Assembly (NCBI GenBank): GCA_963738205.1
Contig: CAVTVQ010000009.1
Coordinates: 124,001-188,000 of the forward strand
Reading direction: 5' to 3'
DNA from: DATFQE01 sp963738205
Lineage (GTDB): Bacteria; Actinomycetota; Thermoleophilia; Gaiellales; Gaiellaceae
DNA: 64,000 bases
Shown here: positions 33,847-42,850 of the stretch, piece after piece
How positions within the stretch are numbered: position 1 is the stretch's first letter
Layout of the letters: every line of letters starts with the position of its first letter
Made by a program: the position numbers and the translations under genes
The notes under the pieces: model-generated
Seen by the model: only the letters and a program-made list of their open reading frames with translations
Database searches by the model: none
Told to the model about the DNA's origin: nothing

Positions 33847-35511
33847 ATGCCCCCCGCCGTGGGCATGGGAGACGCGCCAGAGGCGGCCGAGCAGCTCGAG
33901 CGCGGCCGCCGGTCGTACGCAGCGTGGGCGTGGTTGGACGCCTACGAGGCGCTGTCCCAAGCCGATCAGGCGACGCCGCTCGGAGCCGGGGACCTCGAGC
34001 TCCTTGCGACGTCGGCCTACATGCTCGGCCGAGACGACGAATGGATTCGCGGCCTCGAGCGAGCCCATCACCTCTACGCCGACGCGGACGAAAAGCTCCG
34101 GGCTGCGCGCTGTGCGGGCTGGGTCGGAATGGCTCTGGCGCTTCGGGGGGAAGTGGGCGGCGCCACCGGCTGGTTCGGTCGCGCCCAAAGGCTGCTCGAG
34201 CGTGACGGGCGCGATTGCGCGGAGCGCGGCTACATGTTGCTGCCAGCCATGTTCCAGCACGAGGCCGCGGGTGACTTCGCGGCGGCGGCGGCCGCGGCCG
34301 CCGCCGCCGCGGAGATCGGCCAGCGCTTCGACGATGCGGATCTGTTCGCGCTGGCCGTCCACGGCCAGGGCTACATGCTGATGAAGCTCGGGCAGGTCAA
34401 GGAGGGCCTCGGCCTGCTGGACGAGGCCATGGTTGCGGTCACGACCGGGGAGTTGTCGCCGATCCCAACCGGGCTCGTGTATTGCGGCGTGATCCTGGCG
34501 TGTCAGGAGGTGTACGAACTGAGTCGCGCCCGGGAATGGACGGCAGCGCTGACGCGCTGGTGCGCGGACCAGCCTGACCTGGTGGCCTTCACCGGCCGTT
34601 GCCTGGTGCACCGCGCCGAGATCATGCAACTGGACGGGGCGTGGTCGGACGCGCTGGACGAGGCGCGCCGCGCCGGCCTTCGTTTCGTGGAGACGGCGAA
34701 CCCGACCGCGGGCCTGGCTTTCTACCGCCAGGGAGAGTTACTTCGACTGCAGGGCGAATTCGCGGCAGCCGAGGAGGCCTATCGGGAGGCGAGCCGGTCG
34801 GGCTGGGAGCCTCAACCGGGGTTGGCCCAGTTGCGGTTGGCGCAGGGGCGAGCCGACGTCGCCGCCGCCGCGATCCGCAGGGCGGCCGGCGAGGTCTCCG
34901 AGCGGCTGAAGCGTGCAGGTCTGCTGGCCGCGTACGTCGAGATCATGCTGGCCGTCGGCGACTCCGAGCAAGCGCAAACCGCGTGTTCGGAGCTCGGTGA
35001 GATCGCCGAAAGCTACGAGAGCGTCATGCTGACTGCGATGGTCGACCAGGCTCGGGGAGCGGTCGACCTGGCCGCTGGCGACGCTCGCTCTGCCCTGGTC
35101 CCGCTGCGCCACGCCTGGCAGCTGTGGCACGACCTCGAAGCGCCCTACGAGGCTGCGCGGGTGCGAGTGCTCGTCGGGTTGGCGTGCCGCGCCTTGGACG
35201 ACGACGACACCGCCGCGATGGAGCTGGAAGCGGCCCGCGCCGTCTTCGCACACCTGGGGGCGGTTCCCGACCTTGCGCAGCTCGACTCGCTCGCCCCGGG
35301 CGGCGCGTCGTTCGACGCCCATGGGCTGACGCCGCGTGAGCTCCAGGTATTGCGCCTGGTTGCGGCCGGCGAGACCAACAAGGCCGTCGCCGCCGAGCTG
35401 GTCCTCAGCGAGAGGACGGTGGACAGGCACGTGAGCAACATCTTCACGAAGCTCCGTGTTTCCTCGCGTGCCGCAGCCACGGCCTACGCGTACGAGCACA
35501 AACTCGTCTGA
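33847..35511 (+). CDS. LuxR-type regulator with TPR-like helical sensor region
   Basis: 554 aa from ATG 33847; GTG 33859 and ATG 33865 are alternatives. About 460 residues of helical repeats (A/L-rich pairs such as LRGEVGGATGWFGRAQRLLE and LDEARRAGLRFVETANPTAG), without the AAA ATPase module of full LAL proteins. An 11-Ala run (DFAAAAAAAAAAAEIG) sits near residue 147. The C-terminal HTH is LTPRELQVLRLVAAGETNKAVA, then SERTVDRHVSNIFTKLRV. It probably regulates the adjacent flavoenzyme operon. Confidence 0.88.
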   Translation: MPPAVGMGDAPEAAEQLERGRRSYAAWAWLDAYEALSQADQATPLGAGDLELLATSAYMLGRDDEWIRGLERAHHLYADADEKLRAARCAGWVGMALALRGEVGGATGWFGRAQRLLERDGRDCAERGYMLLPAMFQHEAAGDFAAAAAAAAAAAEIGQRFDDADLFALAVHGQGYMLMKLGQVKEGLGLLDEAMVAVTTGELSPIPTGLVYCGVILACQEVYELSRAREWTAALTRWCADQPDLVAFTGRCLVHRAEIMQLDGAWSDALDEARRAGLRFVETANPTAGLAFYRQGELLRLQGEFAAAEEAYREASRSGWEPQPGLAQLRLAQGRADVAAAAIRRAAGEVSERLKRAGLLAAYVEIMLAVGDSEQAQTACSELGEIAESYESVMLTAMVDQARGAVDLAAGDARSALVPLRHAWQLWHDLEAPYEAARVRVLVGLACRALDDDDTAAMELEAARAVFAHLGAVPDLAQLDSLAPGGASFDAHGLTPRELQVLRLVAAGETNKAVAAELVLSERTVDRHVSNIFTKLRVSSRAAATAYAYEHKLV

Positions 35512-35519
35512 GCTCGCCT

Positions 35520-35536
35520 CTGGGTGGAACTACCCA
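35520..35536 (+). promoter_or_regulatory. 17-bp motif, upstream copy (candidate operator)
   Basis: CTGGGTGGAACTACCCA with TGGGT/ACCCA dyad arms, 93 bp before the flavoenzyme gene at 35629. A degenerate relative (TTGGGTGGTTGCCCC) follows near 35552. The exact sequence recurs at 38186-38202 after the second gene. Likely a LuxR-regulator site; inferred. Confidence 0.5.
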
Positions 35537-35605
35537 TCCGCCTTCAGGTGGAAGTTGGGTGGTTGCCCCGATGCGCCGTCTCGTCGTTCCGTGCAGGTTG
35601 CCTCC

Positions 35606-35632
35606 ATGACCGGAAAGGACGCCGCAGCATGA
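35606..35632 (+). other. Possible 8-codon leader peptide coupled to the flavoenzyme gene
   Basis: ATG 35606 opens a frame MTGKDAAA whose TGA overlaps the ATG at 35629 (ATGA). No strong ribosome-binding site precedes it, so it may be chance. Confidence 0.2.
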
Positions 35633-37080
35633 GTGCGAGCACCGTCTACATCACCGGCCTCGAGGGTGCGCGGGTCGACCTTACGTCGGAGCGCCTGGAC
35701 GACCTGGAGTCGCGGGTGGAAGGCCCCTTGCTGCGTGTGGGCGACGAAGGCTGGGAGGATGCAGTGCTCGTCTGGAACGGCATGGTGGCCAGGCTCCCTG
35801 CGCTCGTCATCCAGCCGACCTCGGCCGACGACGTCGCGACCGCTGTCGGGTTTGCGAGTGAACACGGGCTGCTGCTCAGCATCAAGGGCGGCGGTCACAA
35901 CATCGCCGGGACCGCGATAGCAGAAGGCGGCCTGACGCTCGACATGTCCCGCATGCGCGAAGTCACGGTCGACCCCGAGGCCAAGCTCGCACACGTCGGG
36001 CCCGGGTGCCTGCTCAAGGACGTCGACGGCGCGACGCAGGAGCATGGGCTGGCGACGGTGCTCGGCTTCGTGTCCGAGGTCGGCGTCGCCGGGCTCACCC
36101 TCGGGGGCGGCCTCGGCTATCTGGCGCGCCGCTTCGGGTGGACGGTCGACAACCTCGAGGAGGTCGAGATCGTGACCGCGGATGGTGAGATCCGAACTGC
36201 CAGCCGGGAGCAGAACGCAGACCTGTTCTGGGCGCTCAGGGGCGGCGGCGGGAACTTCGGCGTCGTCACGCGGTTCACGTTCCGCCTACACGACGTCGGC
36301 CCGATGGTGTACGGCGGATTGATCGCGTGGCCGTTCGAGCGGGCCGACGAGATCCTGCGGGCGTACCGGACGATCACCGCCGAGGCGCCGCGAGAGCTGG
36401 CCGTCTGGATGCTCCTCCTCAATGCCCCGCCGATGCCCTTCGTCCCCGCGGAGTGGCACGGCCGCAAGACCTGTGCCATGGTCGTCTGTTACAGCGGCGA
36501 CCTCGATGAGACCGAGGAGGCGTTGGCACCGATCCGCGCGCTCGGCAACCCCGTTGTCGACGTGCTGCAGGAGTGGCCCTACACCCAGCAGCAATCGTTC
36601 CTCGACGACGGCGAGCCCAAGGGCGCCCACTACGACTGGAGGACCGAGTACGTCGGCGAGCTGAGTGACGGCCTGCTCGACGCCGTGCGCGACATCTTCG
36701 GCGACTGCCCGATCCCGGACGCCATGGTCGGCTTTCTCCACCTCGGTGGTGCCCTCAACGAGCGCGCTGAGCACGACGGCGCCGTCGGGAACCGGGACGC
36801 CCACTTCGCTCTGGGCGTGAACGGCATGTGGGAGCCCGGCGAGCCGAACGCAGACGCCGCCCGAGAGTGGATCCGTCAAGGATGGTCGCGTATCCGACCG
36901 TTCTCGACCGGTCGCACGTACATCAACTTCCAGACCGCCGACGAGGACGAGGAGCGCGTCCGGGCGACGTACGGCACCAACTTCGACCGCCTCGTTCGTC
37001 TCAAGCAGGCGTACGACGCAGACAACCTGTTCCGGGCAAACCGGAACATCCATCCTGGGGCCCGAGCCGGAAGGGCGTGA
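35629..37080 (+). CDS. FAD-linked oxidoreductase, berberine-bridge/PCMH type
   Basis: 483 aa from ATG 35629. FAD-binding PCMH domain: PALVIQPTSADDVATAVGFA, then SIKGGGHNIAGTAIAEGGLTLDMSRM with the GGGHN motif whose His is the usual 8-alpha-FAD ligand, and LTLGGGLGYLARRFGWTVDNL. The Cys of bicovalent enzymes is not evident in the GFVSEVGVAG stretch, so FAD is probably held by His alone. Ends with the BBE segment (YINFQTADEDEERVRATYG; DADNLFRANRNI). Substrate unknown; overlaps the following monooxygenase, so they likely act on one pathway. Confidence 0.92.
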   Translation: MSASTVYITGLEGARVDLTSERLDDLESRVEGPLLRVGDEGWEDAVLVWNGMVARLPALVIQPTSADDVATAVGFASEHGLLLSIKGGGHNIAGTAIAEGGLTLDMSRMREVTVDPEAKLAHVGPGCLLKDVDGATQEHGLATVLGFVSEVGVAGLTLGGGLGYLARRFGWTVDNLEEVEIVTADGEIRTASREQNADLFWALRGGGGNFGVVTRFTFRLHDVGPMVYGGLIAWPFERADEILRAYRTITAEAPRELAVWMLLLNAPPMPFVPAEWHGRKTCAMVVCYSGDLDETEEALAPIRALGNPVVDVLQEWPYTQQQSFLDDGEPKGAHYDWRTEYVGELSDGLLDAVRDIFGDCPIPDAMVGFLHLGGALNERAEHDGAVGNRDAHFALGVNGMWEPGEPNADAAREWIRQGWSRIRPFSTGRTYINFQTADEDEERVRATYGTNFDRLVRLKQAYDADNLFRANRNIHPGARAGRA

Positions 37081-38183
37081 ACGCCCTGCGCGTGCTGATC
37101 GTCGGAGCCGGCGTTGCGGGCCTCGCTCTGGCTCAGGCCTTACACGCGCGCGGCATCACGGCCGACGTCGTCGAGCGGACGACGGCGTGGCAGCACGGTG
37201 GTGCGGGCCTCTACCTACCGGGCAACGCTCTCAGGGCGCTGCGTGAGCTCGGCGTCGAGTCTGCCGTGGTCGCCCGCGCGAACCCAATCGGGAGGCAGCG
37301 CATCCTCGACCACCGCGGGCGTCTTCTGGCCGACATCGACGTGGAGCGGTTCTGGGACGGCGTCGGGCCCTGCGTTGCGATCCATCGGGCGGCACTGCAC
37401 GAAGCGCTGCTCGACGCCACGGCTGACGTGCCGATCCGGCTCGGCACGTCGGTGACAGCTGTGGAGGAAGGCCACGGCGACGCGCCCCGCGTGACCTTCT
37501 CCGACGGCTCGACCGGCAGCTACGACGTCGTGGTCGGAGCGGACGGGGTCCATTCGACCATCCGCAGCCTCGTCCTCGGCGGTCCACCTTCGCGTCAGGT
37601 CGGACAGGCGAGCTGGCGGTTCCTCGCCGACGGCTTCCCCGAGATCAGCGAATGGACGGCGATGCTGGGCCGAGGCCGCACGTTTCTCACCGTCGCGCTC
37701 GGCCAGGGGGTCGTCTACTGCTACGCCGACATCAGCACGAGTGATCCTGTGGCCGCCGACGGTGAGGACTGGCGCGCGTCGTTCAGCGACTTCGGCGAAC
37801 CGGTGTCCCGTCTACTCGCGCAGGCCGACGAGGCGTACTTCGCGCCGATCGAGGAGGTGGTACCTCCGACGTGGACCGCGGGCAGCTTCGTGCTCGTCGG
37901 GGACGCAGCTCACGCCAGCTCGCCGAACATGGCGCAAGGCGCTGCGATGGCCGTCGAGGACGCGCTCGTGCTCGCAGACACCCTGACGGCCGGCCAACCC
38001 ATCGACCATGCATTGGCCGCCTACGAACAGCGCCGCCGCGTTCGCGTGACATGGATGCAGGAGCAGACCCATCGGCGTGACCGGACAAGAAGCCTGCCTG
38101 CGGTGGTCCGCAACATCACCCTGCGTCTGGCCGGCGAGCGCATCTTCAGATCCAACTACCGGCCGCTGCTCGACCTCCCCTAG
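37077..38183 (+). CDS. FAD-dependent monooxygenase (PHBH-like)
   Basis: 368 aa. GTG 37077 overlaps the upstream TGA (GTGA). Rossmann motif VLIVGAGVAGLALAQAL, the DG motif VVVGADGVHSTIR near residue 150, and the second FAD motif GSFVLVGDAAHASSPNMAQG near 277. Length and motifs fit group A flavoprotein hydroxylases such as those in polyketide and aromatic metabolism. Second gene of a two-gene operon; the 17-bp motif follows 2 bp after its stop. Confidence 0.93.
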   Translation: MNALRVLIVGAGVAGLALAQALHARGITADVVERTTAWQHGGAGLYLPGNALRALRELGVESAVVARANPIGRQRILDHRGRLLADIDVERFWDGVGPCVAIHRAALHEALLDATADVPIRLGTSVTAVEEGHGDAPRVTFSDGSTGSYDVVVGADGVHSTIRSLVLGGPPSRQVGQASWRFLADGFPEISEWTAMLGRGRTFLTVALGQGVVYCYADISTSDPVAADGEDWRASFSDFGEPVSRLLAQADEAYFAPIEEVVPPTWTAGSFVLVGDAAHASSPNMAQGAAMAVEDALVLADTLTAGQPIDHALAAYEQRRRVRVTWMQEQTHRRDRTRSLPAVVRNITLRLAGERIFRSNYRPLLDLP

Positions 38184-38185
38184 AG

Positions 38186-38202
38186 CTGGGTGGAACTACC
38201 CA
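38186..38202 (+). promoter_or_regulatory. 17-bp motif, downstream copy
   Basis: Exact copy of CTGGGTGGAACTACCCA (35520-35536), here just after the monooxygenase stop codon. The position suggests the operon was bounded by, or moved with, the motif. Confidence 0.45.
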
Positions 38203-38346
38203 CGCCCGACCGACCTGCTCGGCGAGACCATCCCGGTGGTTATGCAGAACCTCCGCGCCGCCGGAATCGCCGTGGAATCCCCATGAAGGGCTCCACGACA
38301 CAGAACGTTTCGAGACGGTCATCCGCGGCCTTGCTCCAAGCAAGCG

Positions 38347-39694
38347 CTAGAACTCCCCGGCCGCCCACGCCCGCTGGTGGAAGCGCTTGGCAAGCGGGTC
38401 GAATGTTTCGAGGAAGGCCTGCTTGGCGCGCGTCGCCTTCACGTCGGCCGCCCGCGCCGCCTGCAGGTCGGGGCTGCGGTCCGGCCCGCCGCAGCGCTTT
38501 CGCCCCGTCAGCCAGTCGCGGTAATGCCAGTCGGCGGCGATCGATGCCTGCGCAGCCTTCTGAAACCGGTCCGAGGCTTGCAAGGCCTGAGCATCGTCCG
38601 GAACGGACAGCGCGGCGACTTGCTGCAGCAGGCTCTGGCGGTTGCGCTGCACGCGGTTGAGGCGTGCGACCGCGTCACCCGCGGAGAGCTTGCACGCGTG
38701 CGCCGCACCGATCGCGGCCGCCACCGCTCGCCGGCCCTCCTGTGACTGGACGAGGAAGTTCTCGACCTTGGTGACGAACGCGCTGAGCTCCGCGTCGTCG
38801 TTCCGGGAGGAGGACGCATCGTCCGTGAGCGCGAGCGCCGCGGCTCCAGCCGCGACAGCGGCGACGATGATCGCCGCGCCGAGGACGAGCAGCAGGCGCC
38901 GCCGCGCGGGCGCCGGCGGGGGCTCGTCCTGTTTGGCCGGTTTCCGACCGGGTCGAAGGCTCGGATCGTGCTGGAGGATCGCCCGCTCGAGCTCCTGCAG
39001 CTCGGGGCTGGGCTCGATCCCCAGCTCGTCGACGAGCGTCTCGCGCGTGCGGCGGAAGAGCTCGAGCGCCTCGGCCTGGCGGCCGGACCGGTAGAGGGCC
39101 AGCATCAGCTGGGCACGCAGGCGCTCGCGCAGCGGGTGACGCGCTACGAGCTCCTCCAGCTCCGACACGAGCCTGGCGTCACGGCCGAGCGCCAGGTCGG
39201 CTTCGATTCGCTCCTCGAGCGCCGCCAGTCGGGCCTCGTCCAGCCGGGCGCCCTGCCTCCTCGGCGAAGGGCTCCGAGCGGAACTCGGTGAACGCGGGGC
39301 CGCGCCACAGCGCGAGGGCCTGCTCGAAGGTGCGCGCAGACTGCTCAGGCTCGCCGGCGCCCAGCTGCTCACGGCCCTCCCGAACGAGCTGCTCGAAGCG
39401 GTCGAGGTCGAGCTCGCCGTCCTCCACACGCAGGGAGTAGCCCGGGGCCTTCGTGAGCACCCGGTCGGCGCCGATCGCCTTGCGGAGCTGCGAGACGTAG
39501 ACCTGCAGGGCCTTGGCCGCCGTCTCCGGTGCCTCGTCGCCCCAGAGGTCGGCGATCAGCCGGTCGTTGGCGACGACCCGATTTCGGCTCAGCAGCAGCA
39601 CGGCGAGCAATGCGCGCGGCTTCGCGGCGGCGAGCGCAACGGGTGTTCCGTCGGCGGTCGCCTCGACCGGCCCGAGCACGCGGAATTCCAGCAT
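38347..39694 (-). pseudogene. Membrane-anchored BTAD (SARP-like) regulator, frameshifted
   Basis: Start ATG 39694. Winged helix (MLEFRVLGPVEATADGTPVAL; PETAAKALQVYVSQLRKAIG), then BTAD helices. At 39250-39254 the frame breaks: after EPFAEEA one extra G in a GGG run shifts into GRPAGRG and a stop at 39179. Deleting one G restores ARLDEARLAALEERIEADLALG and the rest: VDELGIEPSPELQELERAIL, one TM helix (LLLVLGAAIIVAAVAAGAA) and an exported helical domain of about 160 residues with two Cys. This is a ToxR-like layout: DNA-binding inside, sensor outside. Either a true pseudogene or a sequencing error. Divergent from 39799. Confidence 0.85.
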
Positions 39695-39722
39695 CCAGCG
39701 ATCATCGCACCTCGGGCGGAGA

Positions 39723-39751
39723 CCGCTTAGGCGCGGCTTTACGGCCGCTTA
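39723..39751 (-). promoter_or_regulatory. Three heptamers at 11-bp spacing upstream of the BTAD regulator
   Basis: On the minus strand: TAAGCGG (39745-39751), AAAGCCG (39734-39740), TAAGCGG (39723-39729). The outer two belong to an 11-bp identity 22 bp apart. This is the same architecture as the array at 12986-13042. It lies 29-57 bp before the BTAD start and about 50 bp before the divergent secreted protein. Confidence 0.6.
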
Positions 39752-39798
39752 GGCGGGGGCGCGCATGCTCGACTCGACCCCGAGCAAGGAGCTCCGAG

Positions 39799-40824
39799 AT
39801 GAACGCGCGTAGAGCACTCGCACTCACGGCCGGCCTGCTGCTGCTGGCGATCAGCCAGTCGGCAGCGGCGACGCCGGCGAAGCAGGCGGTCGTCGCCCTT
39901 GGGGGCCACCGCTTCGGCGACCTTCGCGCCCCCGATGCGACCGTCGCCCGAGCCGGGCCCAACGAGGTGCGCTTCTCGAAGCCGATGAAGGGCGGCTGCG
40001 GCTGCGGGGACGGCCCCACCGGGCCCAAGGTGTTCCACGTCGGCCGGGACGGCTCCGTCTGGCTGCTCGACGAGCTCGCGCACCGGCTGCTCGTCTGGCG
40101 TGCCGGGCATGCCGGCCGGCCGGCGCGCACGGTGCCGCTGCCCCGGAACCTCTGGCCGCGAGATTTCGCGCTCGCGCCCGACGGGACGATCTACCTGGAC
40201 GCCGGGAAGCTGTACGCGCTCACGCCGGCGGGACGGGTGCGCTGGTCGGCTCGAACGACCATCGCGGTCGGAAACTCGCGCCTGCTCATGGGCGACGACG
40301 GCGTCGTCTACACGAACTCGGCCGGGAATCCGCCGCCCGTGGTGTGGACGCCCTTGACGACGCCGGCCGGACGGCCCCTCTCGCTGTCCGCCCAGAAACG
40401 GCAGAGCAGCCCGCTGCAGCCGCTGTCGGGCGGGCTTCGGCTCCGCACCCAGTGGCGGTCGAACCACGACGTCCGGTTCGCCACGGTCGATCGCCACAAC
40501 CGGGTCGTCGCCTCCTGGCGCGTGACCAGTCGTACCCTCGTCAACGCCATGCGCGCCTGGCCCGCGCTCGTCGGCGGCGACCTGGTCGTGCCGCTCGACG
40601 TTTCCCGGCAGCGCGGCAAGGCGTTCCTCTGGGAGCACCTCGTCCTTCGCCTGGCTCCCGGCGGCGCTGTGCGGCAACGGTTCTCCCTCGATGCGCGCGC
40701 CGTGTGGCGGGACATGGACGCGGGCATCCCGCTCGAGGTCAGCTCGGACGGCAACCTCTACCAGCTCCGCACCAATCCCAAGACGGGCGTGCGCGTCGCC
40801 GCCTACTCGCTGGGGCCGGCGTGA
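39799..40824 (+). CDS. Secreted beta-propeller-like protein of unknown function
   Basis: 341 aa; ATG 39799 has AAGGAG 8 nt upstream. Signal peptide MNARRALALTAGLLLLAISQSAAA. Repeated strand units such as GPKVFHVGRDGSVWLLDELAHRLLVW, LAPDGTIYLDAGKLYALTPAGRVRWSA and EVSSDGNLYQLRT suggest an NHL/PQQ-like propeller. A Cys-rich GGCGCGDG lies near residue 65. Divergent from the BTAD regulator and probably its target through the heptamers between them. Confidence 0.8.
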   Translation: MNARRALALTAGLLLLAISQSAAATPAKQAVVALGGHRFGDLRAPDATVARAGPNEVRFSKPMKGGCGCGDGPTGPKVFHVGRDGSVWLLDELAHRLLVWRAGHAGRPARTVPLPRNLWPRDFALAPDGTIYLDAGKLYALTPAGRVRWSARTTIAVGNSRLLMGDDGVVYTNSAGNPPPVVWTPLTTPAGRPLSLSAQKRQSSPLQPLSGGLRLRTQWRSNHDVRFATVDRHNRVVASWRVTSRTLVNAMRAWPALVGGDLVVPLDVSRQRGKAFLWEHLVLRLAPGGAVRQRFSLDARAVWRDMDAGIPLEVSSDGNLYQLRTNPKTGVRVAAYSLGPA

Positions 40825-40849
40825 GCCGCGACGCCGCTACCCTCCTGCG

Positions 40850-42700
40850 ATGGCTCTGCGTGAGGACATTCGCAACGTGGCGATCGTCGCTCACGTCGAC
40901 CACGGGAAGACCACGCTCGTCGACGCCATGCTCTGGCAGGCGGGGTCGTTCCGCGAGAACCAGGAGGTCGCCGATCGCGTCCTCGACTCGACCGATCTCG
41001 AGCGCGAGAAGGGCATCACCATCCTGGCCAAGAACACCGCCGTCCGCTACGCCGCAGAGAGGGGCGAGGTCAAGGTCAACATCGTCGACACGCCCGGTCA
41101 CGCCGACTTCGGCGGTGAGGTCGAGCGCGGGCTGACGATGGTGGACGGCGTGCTCCTGCTCGTCGATGCGAGCGAGGGCCCGCTGCCGCAGACGCGCTTC
41201 GTGCTGCGCAAGGCGCTCGAGGCGTGGCTGCCTGTGATCCTCGTCGTCAACAAGGTCGACCGGCCCGACGCCCGCGTCCCCGAGGTCGTCAACGAGGTGT
41301 ACGAGCTGTTCCTCGACCTGGACGCCGACGAGTCGCAGATCGAGTTCCCGATCGTCTACACGAACGCACGAGCGGGCCACGCGGGCCTGGAGCCCGACGA
41401 CCTCGCCGACGACCTACGGCCGCTGTTCGACGTGCTGATCGAGCGGATCCCCGCCCCGTCGTACGAGGAGGGCCATCCGCTGCAGGCGCTCGTCACGAAC
41501 CTGGATGCCTCGCCCTACGTGGGCCGGCTCGCGCTCTGCCGCGTGCGTGAGGGGACGATCCGGAAGGGACAGCAGATCGCCTGGTGCCGTGCGGACGGGG
41601 AGATCAGGCGGACGAAGGTGACCGAGCTATACGTCACCGAGGCGCTCGACCGGGTCGAGGCCGACGAGGCCGGCCCGGGCGAGCTGATCGCGGTCGCGGG
41701 CATCCCGGAGGTGACGATCGGCGAGACGCTTGCCGACCCGGACGACCCCAGGCCGCTGCCGGTCATCGGCGTGGACGAGCCCAGCCTGTCGATGACGATC
41801 GGGATCAACACCTCGCCGCTGGCGGGCACCGACGGCGACCGCCTGACCGCGAGCATGGTCAAGGCGCGGCTCGACCAGGAGCTCGTCGGCAACGTCTCGC
41901 TCCGCGTGCTGCCGACCGAGCGGCCGGACACCTGGGAGGTGCAGGGCCGCGGCGAGCTCCAGCTGGCCGTGCTCGTCGAGCTGATGCGGCGCGAGGGCTT
42001 CGAGCTCACGGTCGGCAAGCCGCAGGTCGTCACCCGGGACGTCGACGGCAAGGTGCACGAGCCGGTGGAGCGGCTGGCGATCGACGCCCCGGAGGAGTAC
42101 GTCGGCGTGATCACGCAGCTGCTGGCGCTCCGCAAGGGGCGCCTCGAGCAGATGGTCAACCACGGCACGGGTTGGGTGCGGATGGAGTACCTGGCACCCG
42201 CACGCGGGCTGATCGGCTTCCGGACGGAGTTCCTCACCGAGACCCGCGGCACCGGGATCCTCCACCACGTCTTCGACGGCTACGAGCCCTGGCACGGCGA
42301 GCTACGCACGCGGCCGACCGGCAGCCTCGTCGCGGACCGCCGCGGCCCGACGACGTCGTTCGCGCTCCTCAATCTGCAGGAGCGCGGCCAGCTCTTCATC
42401 GCCCCGGGCACCGAGGTGTACGAGGGGATGATCGTGGGCGAGAACGCCCGCGCCGAGGATCTCGACGTCAACGCCACCAAGGAGAAGAAGCTCACGAACA
42501 TGCGCTCCGCGTCGGCGGAGGAGCTCGTGCGCCTGATCCCGCCGCGGCCGCTCTCGCTCGAGCAGGCCCTGGAGTTCATCGGCGACGACGAGTGCGTCGA
42601 GGTCACGCCCGGGCACGTTCGTCTGCGCAAGGTCGAGCTCTCAGCTCAGAAGCGGCAGACGGCGGCGTCGCGGCGCGCCCGCGGGCTCGCTGCCGTCTAG
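40850..42700 (+). CDS. typA: Translational GTPase TypA/BipA
   Basis: 616 aa from ATG 40850. G1 motif AHVDHGKTTL (residues 14-23), switch I region DREKGITI-like sequence (LEREKGITILAKNTAV), G3 DTPGHADFGGEVER, G4 NKVDRPDAR. EF-G-like domains follow, and the TypA-specific C-terminal region contains VNHGTGWVRMEYLAPARGLIGFRTEFL and ATKEKKLTNMRSASAEE. Full family length. Binds the 70S ribosome and supports subunit assembly and growth under stress. Not evidently in an operon. Confidence 0.97.
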   Translation: MALREDIRNVAIVAHVDHGKTTLVDAMLWQAGSFRENQEVADRVLDSTDLEREKGITILAKNTAVRYAAERGEVKVNIVDTPGHADFGGEVERGLTMVDGVLLLVDASEGPLPQTRFVLRKALEAWLPVILVVNKVDRPDARVPEVVNEVYELFLDLDADESQIEFPIVYTNARAGHAGLEPDDLADDLRPLFDVLIERIPAPSYEEGHPLQALVTNLDASPYVGRLALCRVREGTIRKGQQIAWCRADGEIRRTKVTELYVTEALDRVEADEAGPGELIAVAGIPEVTIGETLADPDDPRPLPVIGVDEPSLSMTIGINTSPLAGTDGDRLTASMVKARLDQELVGNVSLRVLPTERPDTWEVQGRGELQLAVLVELMRREGFELTVGKPQVVTRDVDGKVHEPVERLAIDAPEEYVGVITQLLALRKGRLEQMVNHGTGWVRMEYLAPARGLIGFRTEFLTETRGTGILHHVFDGYEPWHGELRTRPTGSLVADRRGPTTSFALLNLQERGQLFIAPGTEVYEGMIVGENARAEDLDVNATKEKKLTNMRSASAEELVRLIPPRPLSLEQALEFIGDDECVEVTPGHVRLRKVELSAQKRQTAASRRARGLAAV

Positions 42701-42714
42701 CTCAGCGGTTTTCC

Positions 42715-42735
42715 GGCGGTTGAGCCGCCTTGACA
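42715..42735 (+). promoter_or_regulatory. Hairpin after typA followed by a consensus -35 TTGACA
   Basis: GGCGG-TTGAG-CCGCC (42715-42729) may end typA transcription. TTGACA (42730-42735) is a perfect -35 box; the -10 at the expected distance is weak (AAGCAT). A CATGGA-N6-TCCATG dyad follows at 42756-42773. Together a plausible promoter for the amidohydrolase operon. Confidence 0.35.
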
Positions 42736-42850
42736 GGACTTGAGAAGCGCGAAAGCATGGATCCAGGTCCATGGCAACGGGGTTTCATCCTGGGCCTGCG
42801 GCAGAGCCGTCTCCACCGATCTCTGAGGCGTACTTTCGGGTGGCCGTGTC

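Noticed and set aside
38203..38286. Coding-like stretch ending LLGETIPVVMQNLRAAGIAVESP
   Set aside because: No start codon and no upstream domain in frame; at most a fragment of a lost gene.
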